Assembly: GCA_023442755.1 (NCBI GenBank)
Contig: JAEZXS010000154.1
Location: 1 to 29,246 of the forward strand
Origin: Pseudomonadota bacterium
GTDB lineage: Bacteria; Desulfobacterota; Syntrophobacteria; Syntrophobacterales; Syntrophobacteraceae
DNA length: 29,246 nucleotides
Reading direction: 5' to 3'
The notes under the pieces are model-generated. The model did not search any database and was not told the origin of the DNA. It saw only the letters and a list, made by a program, of their open reading frames with translations. This document shows, piece by piece, positions 22,738 through 29,246 of the stretch; positions within the stretch are counted from its first letter, which is position 1; each line of letters opens with the position of its first letter. A program made the position numbers and the translations under genes.

Positions 22738-25098
22738 TTATTTCCCCCCCTGGCCCGACTGAGCCATCTGGATGCTGTTGAGCTGCTGCTGGGCAACAGC
22801 CGCCCAGAACGGGTGCTGCGTCCCTATGAGTTGGTTGAGATCCTCTATGGCCTTGTCCGGCTGCCCTGCCAAGAGGTAGAGCCGGGACAGTTCATACAGG
22901 AGTTCGTTCGTCTGGTCCTGCTTTGCAGAACTCAGAGCCACTTCCACCATCTCGGCCGCTTTGCCGTATTGCTTCAGGTCGCTGTAACACTTGCTCATCT
23001 TGATAAGACCCGCGCACCGGTTTACGGCATCCTCCGGTTTGAGCCGTTCCAGGCCTTTTTGCAGGACTGCGACGGCATCGTCGTATTTTTTCAACTCAAA
23101 GAGAGTGTACCCGTAGTACTGGAGGGAATTCGGGTCTGTCAGCTCGAACTCCTTCTGTTTCTGGACTATCTTGCCGAAATCTTTGGCAGCATCGGCGTAC
23201 TTCTGATCGTTGTATGCAATATGGCCGAGAATTTCGGATTTTTTCAGGTCGTATGCCTCGCTTTGCACCTGTTTGCAAAACTGCGCGGCCTTGCTGTAAT
23301 CGCCCGCCCGAAGCGCGTACAGAGCACATCGGAGCAGCATCTCGTCGTTTCTCTTCTTTGTGAGGACCCGGTCGTAAATCTCGAGCGCGCTGGGATAGAA
23401 TTTCAGCGCGGCGTAGCTTTCGGCCACGCTTTCAAGAGTGTCGGGCGACTGTGAAGCGTCGAAAACCTGGCGGTATTTCTCGTAGAGCTGTACGACGCGC
23501 AGGAAGTTGCCTGATGCGAAGTTCTTTCTCACGAGTTCTACCAGAATGGTGTCCCGCAGATCGATCATATCGTTGCCGGGAGCTACTTCGGTCTTTCCCT
23601 GGAAGACATCCTCGACGATTTCCAGGCTTCGGGCCAGATTTCCTTTTTTCAAATTCAACGCCGACTGCTTGAGATAGACGATCTTCCTCAGGGTCGGCGA
23701 AAGGTCCTTTGAACGCAGGCCGTCGAGAATTCCGAGAGCCTGATCCAGGTTGGTTTTCTCCAGAAGCTCGGCCTTGCGTATCTTGCAGATCACGTCGCCC
23801 TGCGAATTGGCGTAGTATTTACCGACGAAGCCGTAGAGCTTGTTGGCTGTCGTGCTGTCCCCCTGGCTCAGAAAGGATTCGGCCAGCTTCGCGTAAACCA
23901 TGTCCTGATCGGAGGCGCTCTGCTGCAGATTCGTATATCTCAGGAAATGTTCCTTTGCCTTGTCGAACATTCCCAGCGAGAACTCGGCCTCGCCAAGAAG
24001 GCGAATCACCTCGGGCTGGTTGTAGTGGAAGTCCGGATCGTTTGTAATGCACTGCGTCAACATGTCCAGCGCATCCTTGTTGGAACCGAGAAACTGGAGT
24101 TCCCGGCCCAACTCGAAGCTGGCGGCCGCTTTGTCTTTCTTGTCGCCTGCTGCCCGCAAAGCTGTTCGGAAGTCCTCCATGGCTTCGATGTAGGACTGGC
24201 GCTTGTTGGCAATATCACCGAGACCGATCCAGCAGCGTGAAACCACGGGCTGATCGGGCCATTCGGAAATCACCTGCCGAAAATACCTTTCCGCCTTGTT
24301 GTAGTTTCCCATCTGCCAATGCGCGTTGCCGATCCTGTACAACGCAGCGGGCGCGCGTGAAGTTCTCGGGCCGGCTTTTACGGCTGCGCCATATGCTTCG
24401 ATGACTTCCGGACCGCACAGGACCAGGTTTCGAGAGCAGCTGTCATACTTGTCGTCGGCAACCTGATACATGGCGGAGGTCTGCATGTCGGCCTCGACGA
24501 ACCCCCGGGGCTTCGGGGCCGGGCGTTCCGCAGCTGCTTCGGCTTTCTTCTTTTCTTCGGGGGCTGCAGCAGGCTTTGCCTGTTGCGGGACTTTGGGTCC
24601 GAAAAGTTCGTTCGTTTCTATTTTCCTGACTTCCACGACGACTATGGGCTTTTCTTTGGGCGCCGGTTCCGCACTCTTTGCCGCGGGGCTCAGTTCCAGG
24701 ATAAGCGAATATCTCCCCGTCTTTTTTTCGGTTTCTACCTTATGGGTTACAACCGTACGCTTTTCCCTGAACAAAACTTCGAAGAAGTTGCCCTCTCTCC
24801 GAAATTTGACGTCTTTCACAAGAACCGAAGGGGCCGAATAGGATTTGTCCGGAATTTTGGCCGTCAACTGATTGAAAAATACGGATATTCCATCATCGGA
24901 TGCCGGTCCCACCTGCTTAGGTCTGCCGCCCTCAGCGTCAAAAATCAAACGCGTGATTTTTCCTTTTGCGGCAACCCGAAAGCTTTTTATGTTGGTGGAC
25001 GGGCCGTCCTCTCCCGCTGCCGTAAAAGGTGCTGAAATGAGGCCGGCAATAACACACAACAGGATATACAGGAACAGTTTTTCGTATGACTTATGCAT
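22738..25098 (-). CDS. AMIN-like and TPR-repeat periplasmic protein of the flagellar locus
   Basis: Secreted or anchored protein of 786 residues. A signal peptide or anchor (about 5-28) precedes an AMIN-like beta domain (about 35-135: FRVAAKGKITRLIFDAEG, YSLILELSP). A Pro/Ala/Lys-rich linker (about 136-195, including a cluster of AEAAAERPAPKPRG) follows, then a long array of TPR-type helices to the C-terminus (for example ALYRIGNAHWQMGNYNKAERYFRQ and GYTLFELKKYDDAVAVLQKG). AMIN domains target proteins to the periplasm and bind peptidoglycan or secretin-type machines; TPRs mediate assembly. Its place ahead of the flagellar activator suggests a flagellar or envelope scaffold. Exact function unknown. 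The ribosome binding site is weak. Confidence 0.82.
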   Translation of the reverse strand: MHKSYEKLFLYILLCVIAGLISAPFTAAGEDGPSTNIKSFRVAAKGKITRLIFDAEGGRPKQVGPASDDGISVFFNQLTAKIPDKSYSAPSVLVKDVKFRREGNFFEVLFREKRTVVTHKVETEKKTGRYSLILELSPAAKSAEPAPKEKPIVVVEVRKIETNELFGPKVPQQAKPAAAPEEKKKAEAAAERPAPKPRGFVEADMQTSAMYQVADDKYDSCSRNLVLCGPEVIEAYGAAVKAGPRTSRAPAALYRIGNAHWQMGNYNKAERYFRQVISEWPDQPVVSRCWIGLGDIANKRQSYIEAMEDFRTALRAAGDKKDKAAASFELGRELQFLGSNKDALDMLTQCITNDPDFHYNQPEVIRLLGEAEFSLGMFDKAKEHFLRYTNLQQSASDQDMVYAKLAESFLSQGDSTTANKLYGFVGKYYANSQGDVICKIRKAELLEKTNLDQALGILDGLRSKDLSPTLRKIVYLKQSALNLKKGNLARSLEIVEDVFQGKTEVAPGNDMIDLRDTILVELVRKNFASGNFLRVVQLYEKYRQVFDASQSPDTLESVAESYAALKFYPSALEIYDRVLTKKRNDEMLLRCALYALRAGDYSKAAQFCKQVQSEAYDLKKSEILGHIAYNDQKYADAAKDFGKIVQKQKEFELTDPNSLQYYGYTLFELKKYDDAVAVLQKGLERLKPEDAVNRCAGLIKMSKCYSDLKQYGKAAEMVEVALSSAKQDQTNELLYELSRLYLLAGQPDKAIEDLNQLIGTQHPFWAAVAQQQLNSIQMAQSGQGGK

Positions 25099-25159
25099 TC
25101 ATGAGCCGTCGTTTGAGTCCGTAAAGAGTCCTGAGACAATGCTTGTCACCAGGGTAAGG

Positions 25160-25175
25160 AGCAAGGGACATGCCA
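25160..25175 (-). promoter_or_regulatory. Candidate sigma-54 promoter for the AMIN-TPR/activator unit
   Basis: Minus-strand sequence TGGCATGTCCCTTGCT differs from the consensus TGGCAC-N5-TTGCW at one base and has exact GG-N10-GC spacing. A start near 25149 gives a leader of about 50 bases before the AMIN-TPR ATG at 25098. Confidence 0.75.
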
Positions 25176-25412
25176 ACCGCGAAAAGCTTCACGCCGACGA
25201 ACCCGGCACCGATTACGGGCCACCTTTCCCCCCGGCCGGATGCTCTGCCATTACTTGCGGAAGAACTGCGCAAGAGCTTTACCTTTACAAGGATCACCGG
25301 AGAAGAAAGATGCCGATAAAAGACGAGAACACGGTCTCCCGCCGTAACCAAATACCGAAAACCTGCCCGTCCAAATCAGCATCTCACCCCATTCATTCTT
25401 CTTGGCGAAATG

Positions 25413-25418
25413 TATAAT
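25413..25418 (+). promoter_or_regulatory. Candidate -10 element for the 146-residue hypothetical gene
   Basis: Perfect TATAAT on the plus strand, 121 bases before the ATG at 25539. No good -35 is visible at 16-18 bases upstream, so an activator or another sigma factor may be needed if it is used. The resulting leader would carry the two hairpins at 25489-25534. Confidence 0.35.
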
Positions 25419-25488
25419 CTTGTAAACTTGGCGGCCGTGAATCTGCCCCGGCCTCACTGTCCCGCAGAGTCTTGGCGGTACTCGAAGC

Positions 25489-25534
25489 CGCCCCCCTGAG
25501 AGCGGGGGGCGAGAATATGCTCAGGAAAGCATAT
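25489..25534 (+). promoter_or_regulatory. Tandem hairpins in the leader of the hypothetical gene
   Basis: First hairpin: CGCCCCCC (25489-25496), loop TGAGAGC, GGGGGGCG (25504-25511). Second hairpin: ATATGCT (25515-25521), loop CAGGAA, AGCATAT (25528-25534). The second loop holds AGGA, the best ribosome-binding-site candidate for the ATG at 25539, though 12 bases away. No T-run follows the GC stem, so termination is not the obvious role. Confidence 0.45.
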
Positions 25535-25538
25535 AGAA

Positions 25539-25979
25539 ATGAAAAAAAATGTCGTAGACAAAGATCCTTTTGTGAAAAAGATCAGAAGTATTCTTGCAGA
25601 AACCAGGGAGGGTGATCTCAAGAGTGTCATTTTTGCTGAGGTTCAAAACTATTCGCGACATGCACAGGAATATGACGATTTATCGGAGCTGTTCCTGAAT
25701 TTGTGCGAGTTGATGGTTGACTGCCGCTATGCGGATATCACGGAAAATGTATTCAGATATGTGGTTGCATCGCTTGTCGTCAAGCACGGCAATGCGAAAC
25801 CGCCAAAAAACGATGAGCTGATGTCCCTGGCGTGCATGGACCTGCACAGCATCAATGAGGCGGAAGAGTACCTGCGGAGCAGGGAATGCATCCATTCGCT
25901 GATATCCCAGGATTCCGGGAAGAAGAAGCGTCCCAGAAGAGCGGAAGGGATGATAATGCCGATCTCGCGGAAGGAATAA
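25539..25979 (+). CDS. Hypothetical protein, 146 residues, not recognised
   Basis: Soluble, mostly helical, charged protein with no signal peptide or membrane segment. It begins MKKNVVDKDPFVKKIRSILA. The middle contains EYDDLSELFLNLCELMVDCRYADITENVFRYVV-type helical sequence, and a basic cluster (GKKKRPRRAEG) lies near the C-terminus. Cysteines are at about 56, 62, 99 and 116, without an obvious metal-binding spacing. It is a single gene between the divergent AMIN-TPR gene and the convergent DUF1328 gene. The codon pattern and clean open frame support a real gene; the function is unknown. Confidence 0.7.
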   Translation: MKKNVVDKDPFVKKIRSILAETREGDLKSVIFAEVQNYSRHAQEYDDLSELFLNLCELMVDCRYADITENVFRYVVASLVVKHGNAKPPKNDELMSLACMDLHSINEAEEYLRSRECIHSLISQDSGKKKRPRRAEGMIMPISRKE

Positions 25980-26004
25980 CCGTTGCGCAATGCCGCTTAC
26001 CGAT

Positions 26005-26045
26005 AAATATAAAAATGGGCGGATGCACACAGTTTGCGTCCGCCC
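26005..26045 (-). terminator. Intrinsic terminator of the DUF1328 gene
   Basis: Stem of 11 bp with one wobble, GGGCGGATGCA (26017-26027) against TGCGTCCGCCC (26035-26045), loop CACAGTT. On the minus strand the stem is followed by ATTTTTATATTTAT. It lies 37 bases past the minus-strand stop and could also retard plus-strand readthrough from the converging gene. Confidence 0.8.
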
Positions 26046-26082
26046 CGATATGCAAGTGAAGGAAATAAGGGCCTGCACGCGC

Positions 26083-26256
26083 CTACGCGCGTGAACCCGG
26101 ACTTCGGCGGCCCCAGAACAGCGAGACGATAAAGGCGATCAGGAAGACAAAGAACAGCACCTGCGCTATCCATGTCGCCGTACCTGCAATTCCTCCAAAT
26201 CCGAAAATACCGGCAATTATTCCCACGATCAGAAAAGCTATTGCCAAGGCAAGCAT
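26083..26256 (-). CDS. DUF1328 (UPF0391, YtjA-like) small membrane protein
   Basis: A 57-residue protein with two hydrophobic helices (MLALAIAFLIVGIIAGIFGF and WIAQVLFFVFLIAFIVSLF) separated by the conserved FGFGGIAGTA turn, which identifies the DUF1328 family. The C-terminus is short and basic (WGRRSPGSRA). The ATG at 26256 has GGTGAG five bases upstream and matches the family start; a GTG at 26265 is an alternative. Function is unknown in the family. It has its own promoter and terminator, so is monocistronic. Confidence 0.88.
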   Translation of the reverse strand: MLALAIAFLIVGIIAGIFGFGGIAGTATWIAQVLFFVFLIAFIVSLFWGRRSPGSRA

Positions 26257-26288
26257 ATTTCTCACCCCCCGCTACAATTCGGTTTGCC

Positions 26289-26302
26289 ATTGCATCTGCA
26301 AT
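26289..26302. repeat. Inverted repeat in the DUF1328 leader
   Basis: ATTGCA-TC-TGCAAT (26289-26302), a 6-bp inverted repeat with two-base centre, lies between the promoter and the start codon. It could be an operator or a small leader hairpin. Confidence 0.35.
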
Positions 26303-26310
26303 ATAAAGAA

Positions 26311-26338
26311 AATCTAAATAATACCTGGCGAGTGTCAA
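26311..26338 (-). promoter_or_regulatory. Candidate sigma-70 promoter for the DUF1328 gene
   Basis: Minus strand: perfect TTGACA (complement of 26333-26338), 16-base spacer, TAGATT (complement of 26311-26316). The leader is about 45-50 bases. Confidence 0.5.
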
Positions 26339-26384
26339 TAATAGGAGAGCGATTATGCTCCGGAGGCAAACGGGACGGGTTCAA

Positions 26385-26426
26385 AAAAGCAAAAAGGGGA
26401 AGCATCCCTATCGGGCTCTTCCCCTT
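26385..26426 (-). terminator. Intrinsic terminator of the methyltransferase gene
   Basis: AAGGGGAAG (26394-26402) pairs perfectly with CTTCCCCTT (26418-26426). Read on the minus strand the stem runs into TTTTTGCTTTTTT. It lies about 85 bases past the methyltransferase stop. Confidence 0.85.
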
Positions 26427-26511
26427 CTGTTTCTGTCGCTACAAAAATAAAACCTGATTCCGGAAAAACAATCACCAGGTTCTGCGCATCACGGCCGGCA
26501 TACAGCCCAGG

Positions 26512-27075
26512 CTACTTGACGGCCTCGTAGATCCTCAATGGAGGAATGTTTACCAGTTCATACTTCGAATAGACCATCGGGAAGTACTGCTCGAGATGGA
26601 CTTTGAGGTGATTGTTTGTCTGGAAACAGGTTTGGTAGACGAGGAACTTGCCGCCTTTTCTCAGGGCGCGATGGGTATTGAAGAGTATCCTGTGCTTGAG
26701 GTCGTGATCCAGGAAGGAAAACGGTATTCCGGAGATGACATAGTCAGCTTCCGATTCGTGAAAAGACTGCAACGTCTGCAGGATGTTTTCCGCACTCTCA
26801 TGCACTACATCTACCCGCGGGTCCTGGAGCTTTCTTTTTAGGATGGAATTGAAATTCTTGTTTCGTTCTATCAGTATCAGGCGCGAGCCTTCACCCATAT
26901 TCTGCAACAGGTACTTCGAAAAGACCCCGGTGCCGGGCCCATACTCTACGATCACATTGTTACGGCTGAAATCGATTTTGCTGCAAACCCTTTTCACACC
27001 CACCGCGGACGTAGGGGTGATTGAGGCGACGTTCTTATCCCTCAGAAAATTCATCATGTAAATCAAAGTATCCAT
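26512..27075 (-). CDS. SAM-dependent methyltransferase, PmtA-like (phospholipid N-methyltransferase / KsgA-related fold)
   Basis: Class I methyltransferase of 187 residues. Motif I is VIVEYGPGTGVFS (41-53), followed by an acidic strand end (LILIERN), and a post-I region with VDVVHESAENI. The motif IV segment reads VISGIPFSFLDHDLK, closer to the SGLP-type motif of bacterial phosphatidylethanolamine N-methyltransferase PmtA than to the NPPY of rRNA dimethylases. A typical post-motif ALRKGGKFLVYQT completes the fold. The ATG at 27075 has AGGAG seven bases upstream. It is monocistronic with its own terminator. Lipid substrate is an inference. Confidence 0.75.
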   Translation of the reverse strand: MDTLIYMMNFLRDKNVASITPTSAVGVKRVCSKIDFSRNNVIVEYGPGTGVFSKYLLQNMGEGSRLILIERNKNFNSILKRKLQDPRVDVVHESAENILQTLQSFHESEADYVISGIPFSFLDHDLKHRILFNTHRALRKGGKFLVYQTCFQTNNHLKVHLEQYFPMVYSKYELVNIPPLRIYEAVK

Positions 27076-27308
27076 CGACAGCTCCTGAATAGTCCCAGCC
27101 AGACTGGAATACGTGGTCCACTGAGAATTTAATAATGGAAAGGGAACTAATGGGCGGGGATAGACCAGGCGGATAATGCAGCCTGATTCCTCTCCATCCT
27201 TTGAAATTTAATCCCGGTTGAGCTTTTCCGCAAAATTCTTTTCAGCCTGTTTTTCCTGGATTGGCTCTGAAACTTGCATTTTCGGCATGAATGGCCGGGT
27301 TTTCAAAG

Positions 27309-27325
27309 CATATCGAATTGATATG
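27309..27325. repeat. Perfect inverted repeat in the recJ/methyltransferase intergenic region
   Basis: CATATC-GAATT-GATATG (27309-27325), 6-bp arms with a five-base spacer, in the 428-base divergent gap. It has operator-like form; no regulator can be named. The rest of the gap is AT-richer than the genes and shows no convincing promoter. Confidence 0.35.
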
Positions 27326-27503
27326 AATCCTACCTTCTTTTTAACATTCCGAGGCCTTTATAGTAATCACGAGGACTCAAAGCAACGGGGCTGAAAACGA
27401 ATGTTCCCGGATTTCACCCGATATCGACCGGAAAGTGTTAACGTGATATAAGTGCCCCCTGCACATCCGCTCGGTTTGTGTCGAAAAAGGATCAGGAGGG
27501 GCA

Positions 27504-29198
27504 ATGGGACGGGGCGCCCAAATTCAACAGCACTGGAAAATCCTCGCCGAAAGCGTTCCGGCATCGGTCTCAAAAGTAATTGATATACTTCTGAAGAACC
27601 GCAATCTCGACAGGACGGTGCTGTCGGGCGGGCTGAAAGACCTCGAGAGCCACCTCTCCATGCGCGGCATGGCCGAAGGCGCACAGCTCATGGCCCGTCA
27701 CATGGCGGCCGGAAATAAGATCGTGCTGATCGGGGATTACGATTGCGACGGTATCACATCCGTAGCGCAGATGTCCCTTTTTCTGGCCGAAACGGGCTAT
27801 ACGAATTATCGGGTCGTTATTCCCCTCCGAGAGGAAGGGTATGGAATGCCGGAGCGCGCGGTCCGGGACAATCCGGATGCACGCCTCTTTGTCGCCATGG
27901 ACTGCGGCACACTCGACCTTAAGCCCATAAAGCTCGCATGCGCCATGGGAGCGGACTGCCTCGTCATAGATCACCATGAAGTCCCTGAAGGCGAGATAGC
28001 GCCTGCGTCGGTCCTTATAAATCCCAAGCACAGGGAGTGCTGCTCCTCTTTCAAGGAATTCTGTTCGGCCGGCCTCACCCTGCTTTTCCTGGCAAGCCTC
28101 AGGCGGGCTCTGAGAGACTCTTTTCCTGTCCCGTCGCTCGGAGGCAAGTATCTCGTTCTTGCCGCCGTCGGGACGGTCGCAGACCTCGTTCCGCTGGTTT
28201 CCGCAAACCGCATCCTGGCCCGATCGGGGCTTAACAGCCTGAACAGCAATTCCTGCCCTCCCGTTTCCGAACTGGCCCGAGCCGCCGGGCTTACCGGCAA
28301 AACCCTGACCGCCGGCCATATCGGCTATTATATCGGACCCAGGATCAATGCTGCCGGACGTGTTGCGGAGCCGAGAATCGCCTACGAGCTTCTGACCTCG
28401 GAACATGAGAAGGACCTCGATCAGCTTGCCCAGGAACTGAACCGTCTGAACGCGAAGCGCCAGGCGGAGGAAGAAACCATACTCGCGGATATCCGTGCGA
28501 GGCTTGCCGGAAGGCGGCACGAAAGCAGGACTTTTGTCATGGGAGACCCTCGCTGGTCTCCCGGAGTAATAGGCATCGCCGCTTCCCGGGTGCAGCAGGA
28601 GATCCGTTACGCACCGGTTATCATACTTGCAATCGATGAAAAAACCGGAACCGCAAGAGGGTCGGCCAGGAGCATTCCCGGGTTCGATATTCATTCCGCT
28701 CTCCAACGGTGCTCCAGCCTTCTGGTGAAATGGGGCGGGCATAAAGCCGCGGCCGGACTTACCATAGAGAGTGCGCGGATTCCGGAATTTGCCGAGCGCC
28801 TGGAGCAGGTCGCAATGGGCTATCCCGAAGAGCTTTTCATTCCCTGCGGCAAGGTGGACATGGAACTGCCTCTGCACCTGATCGGCAGCGAACTGTTCCA
28901 GGCCCTGCAGAAACTGGAACCGCACGGAATGGGAAATCCCGCACCGGTGTTTGCCGTTCGAAACGCCGCATTCACCGTGAAGAAGACCTTCGGCAAGGAA
29001 CAAAAACATCTTCGCCTGGGCTTCGAAGACGGGGTGGAGGGGATTTTCTGGCGGGGCGTGGAGAGATTGGGTTCGACAAACGAAGCAGGGCCGATGGACG
29101 TGGTTTTCCAGATAAACTGGGACCAGTACTACGGCAGACCGGTTCTCGACATCAAGGACATTGGCGCCTTTTTCCGAAATCACGGAAACTCCCCATGA
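27504..29198 (+). CDS. recJ: Single-stranded-DNA-specific exonuclease RecJ
   Basis: 5'-3' single-strand DNA exonuclease of recombination and repair, 564 residues, normal length. DHH-family metal motifs are intact: GDYDCDG (77-83), MDCGT (132-136), IDHH (155-158) and GTVADLVPL (223-231). The DHHA1 domain carries GGHKAAAGL, and a C-terminal OB-type domain follows (HGMGNPAPVF through FRNHGNSP). The ATG at 27504 has a strong AGGAGGGG eight bases upstream. It is the last gene in the window, transcribed away from the methyltransferase; the remaining 48 bases hold nothing recognisable. Confidence 0.95.
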   Translation: MGRGAQIQQHWKILAESVPASVSKVIDILLKNRNLDRTVLSGGLKDLESHLSMRGMAEGAQLMARHMAAGNKIVLIGDYDCDGITSVAQMSLFLAETGYTNYRVVIPLREEGYGMPERAVRDNPDARLFVAMDCGTLDLKPIKLACAMGADCLVIDHHEVPEGEIAPASVLINPKHRECCSSFKEFCSAGLTLLFLASLRRALRDSFPVPSLGGKYLVLAAVGTVADLVPLVSANRILARSGLNSLNSNSCPPVSELARAAGLTGKTLTAGHIGYYIGPRINAAGRVAEPRIAYELLTSEHEKDLDQLAQELNRLNAKRQAEEETILADIRARLAGRRHESRTFVMGDPRWSPGVIGIAASRVQQEIRYAPVIILAIDEKTGTARGSARSIPGFDIHSALQRCSSLLVKWGGHKAAAGLTIESARIPEFAERLEQVAMGYPEELFIPCGKVDMELPLHLIGSELFQALQKLEPHGMGNPAPVFAVRNAAFTVKKTFGKEQKHLRLGFEDGVEGIFWRGVERLGSTNEAGPMDVVFQINWDQYYGRPVLDIKDIGAFFRNHGNSP

Positions 29199-29246
29199 GT
29201 TGCCCCATCAGCCTGGCGGAGGCAATCTGACGAACCTGCCGGAGCC

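Noticed and set aside
25091..25457. Minus-strand frames of 68 and 86 codons upstream of the AMIN-TPR gene
   Set aside because: They cover the sigma-54 promoter candidate, lack ribosome binding sites and have no recognisable protein features.
27262..27278. TGGCTCTGAAACTTGCA resembling a sigma-54 promoter before recJ
   Set aside because: GG to GC spacing is 11, not 10 bases; sigma-54 sites tolerate this poorly.
27570..29183. Long minus-strand open frame of 537 codons
   Set aside because: Antisense to recJ, which has all DHH motifs.

Overview
The window looks like chromosomal DNA of a flagellated, Gram-negative, GC-rich bacterium, most likely a deltaproteobacterium of the Syntrophobacter type (Desulfobacterota/Thermodesulfobacteriota). 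This is inferred from the gene content: an Mla-type lipid ABC transporter, a sigma-54-linked flagellar cluster, a MotE-like gene after fliJ, and an outer-membrane NodT-type lipoprotein. No phylogenetic search was possible. No tRNA, rRNA, CRISPR array, insertion sequence or prophage gene was seen.

Layout. Bases 29-4836 (minus) form a tight operon read right to left: GAF-PP2C phosphatase (RsbU-like), HATPase kinase (RsbW-like), STAS antagonist (SpoIIAA/MlaB-like), then the Mla permease, ATPase and an MCE substrate-binding protein with an unusually long tail. Bases 5052-6500 (minus) encode an orphan NodT-type outer-membrane factor behind a good sigma-70 promoter. At 6837-7763 (plus) lies RNase Z, ended by a bidirectional terminator. 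It faces a minus-strand pair: a lytic transglycosylase (8149-9198) and a 59-residue coiled-coil protein (7906-8085). Bases 9645-12250 (plus) carry EF-G and ribosomal protein bS21, with promoters and a terminator. About 850 bases then hold no credible gene, only a REP-like palindrome.

From 13096 to 25098 (minus) runs the envelope and flagellar block. In transcription order it is: AMIN-TPR protein, sigma-54 activator with a degenerate receiver, then flgB-flgC-fliE-fliF-fliG-fliH-fliI-fliJ-motE-like, then a LysM-amidase lipoprotein. Two sequences with exact -24/-12 spacing lie before the AMIN-TPR gene and before flgB. This suggests that the activator encoded between them drives both its own unit and the basal-body operon. 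The products build the MS-ring (FliF), C-ring rotor (FliG), export ATPase complex (FliH, FliI, FliJ), the MS-ring/rod adaptor (FliE) and proximal rod (FlgB, FlgC).

The right end (25.4-29.2 kb) holds an unrecognised 146-residue protein with a hairpin-rich leader, a DUF1328 small membrane protein, a PmtA-like SAM methyltransferase, and RecJ.

The most unusual feature is the fusion, at operon level, of a complete Rsb-type partner-switching module (phosphatase, kinase, phosphorylatable STAS) with an Mla lipid transporter. The STAS gene sits where an MlaB-like subunit would be expected, and no sigma factor is encoded nearby. This suggests a lipid transporter gated by serine phosphorylation.
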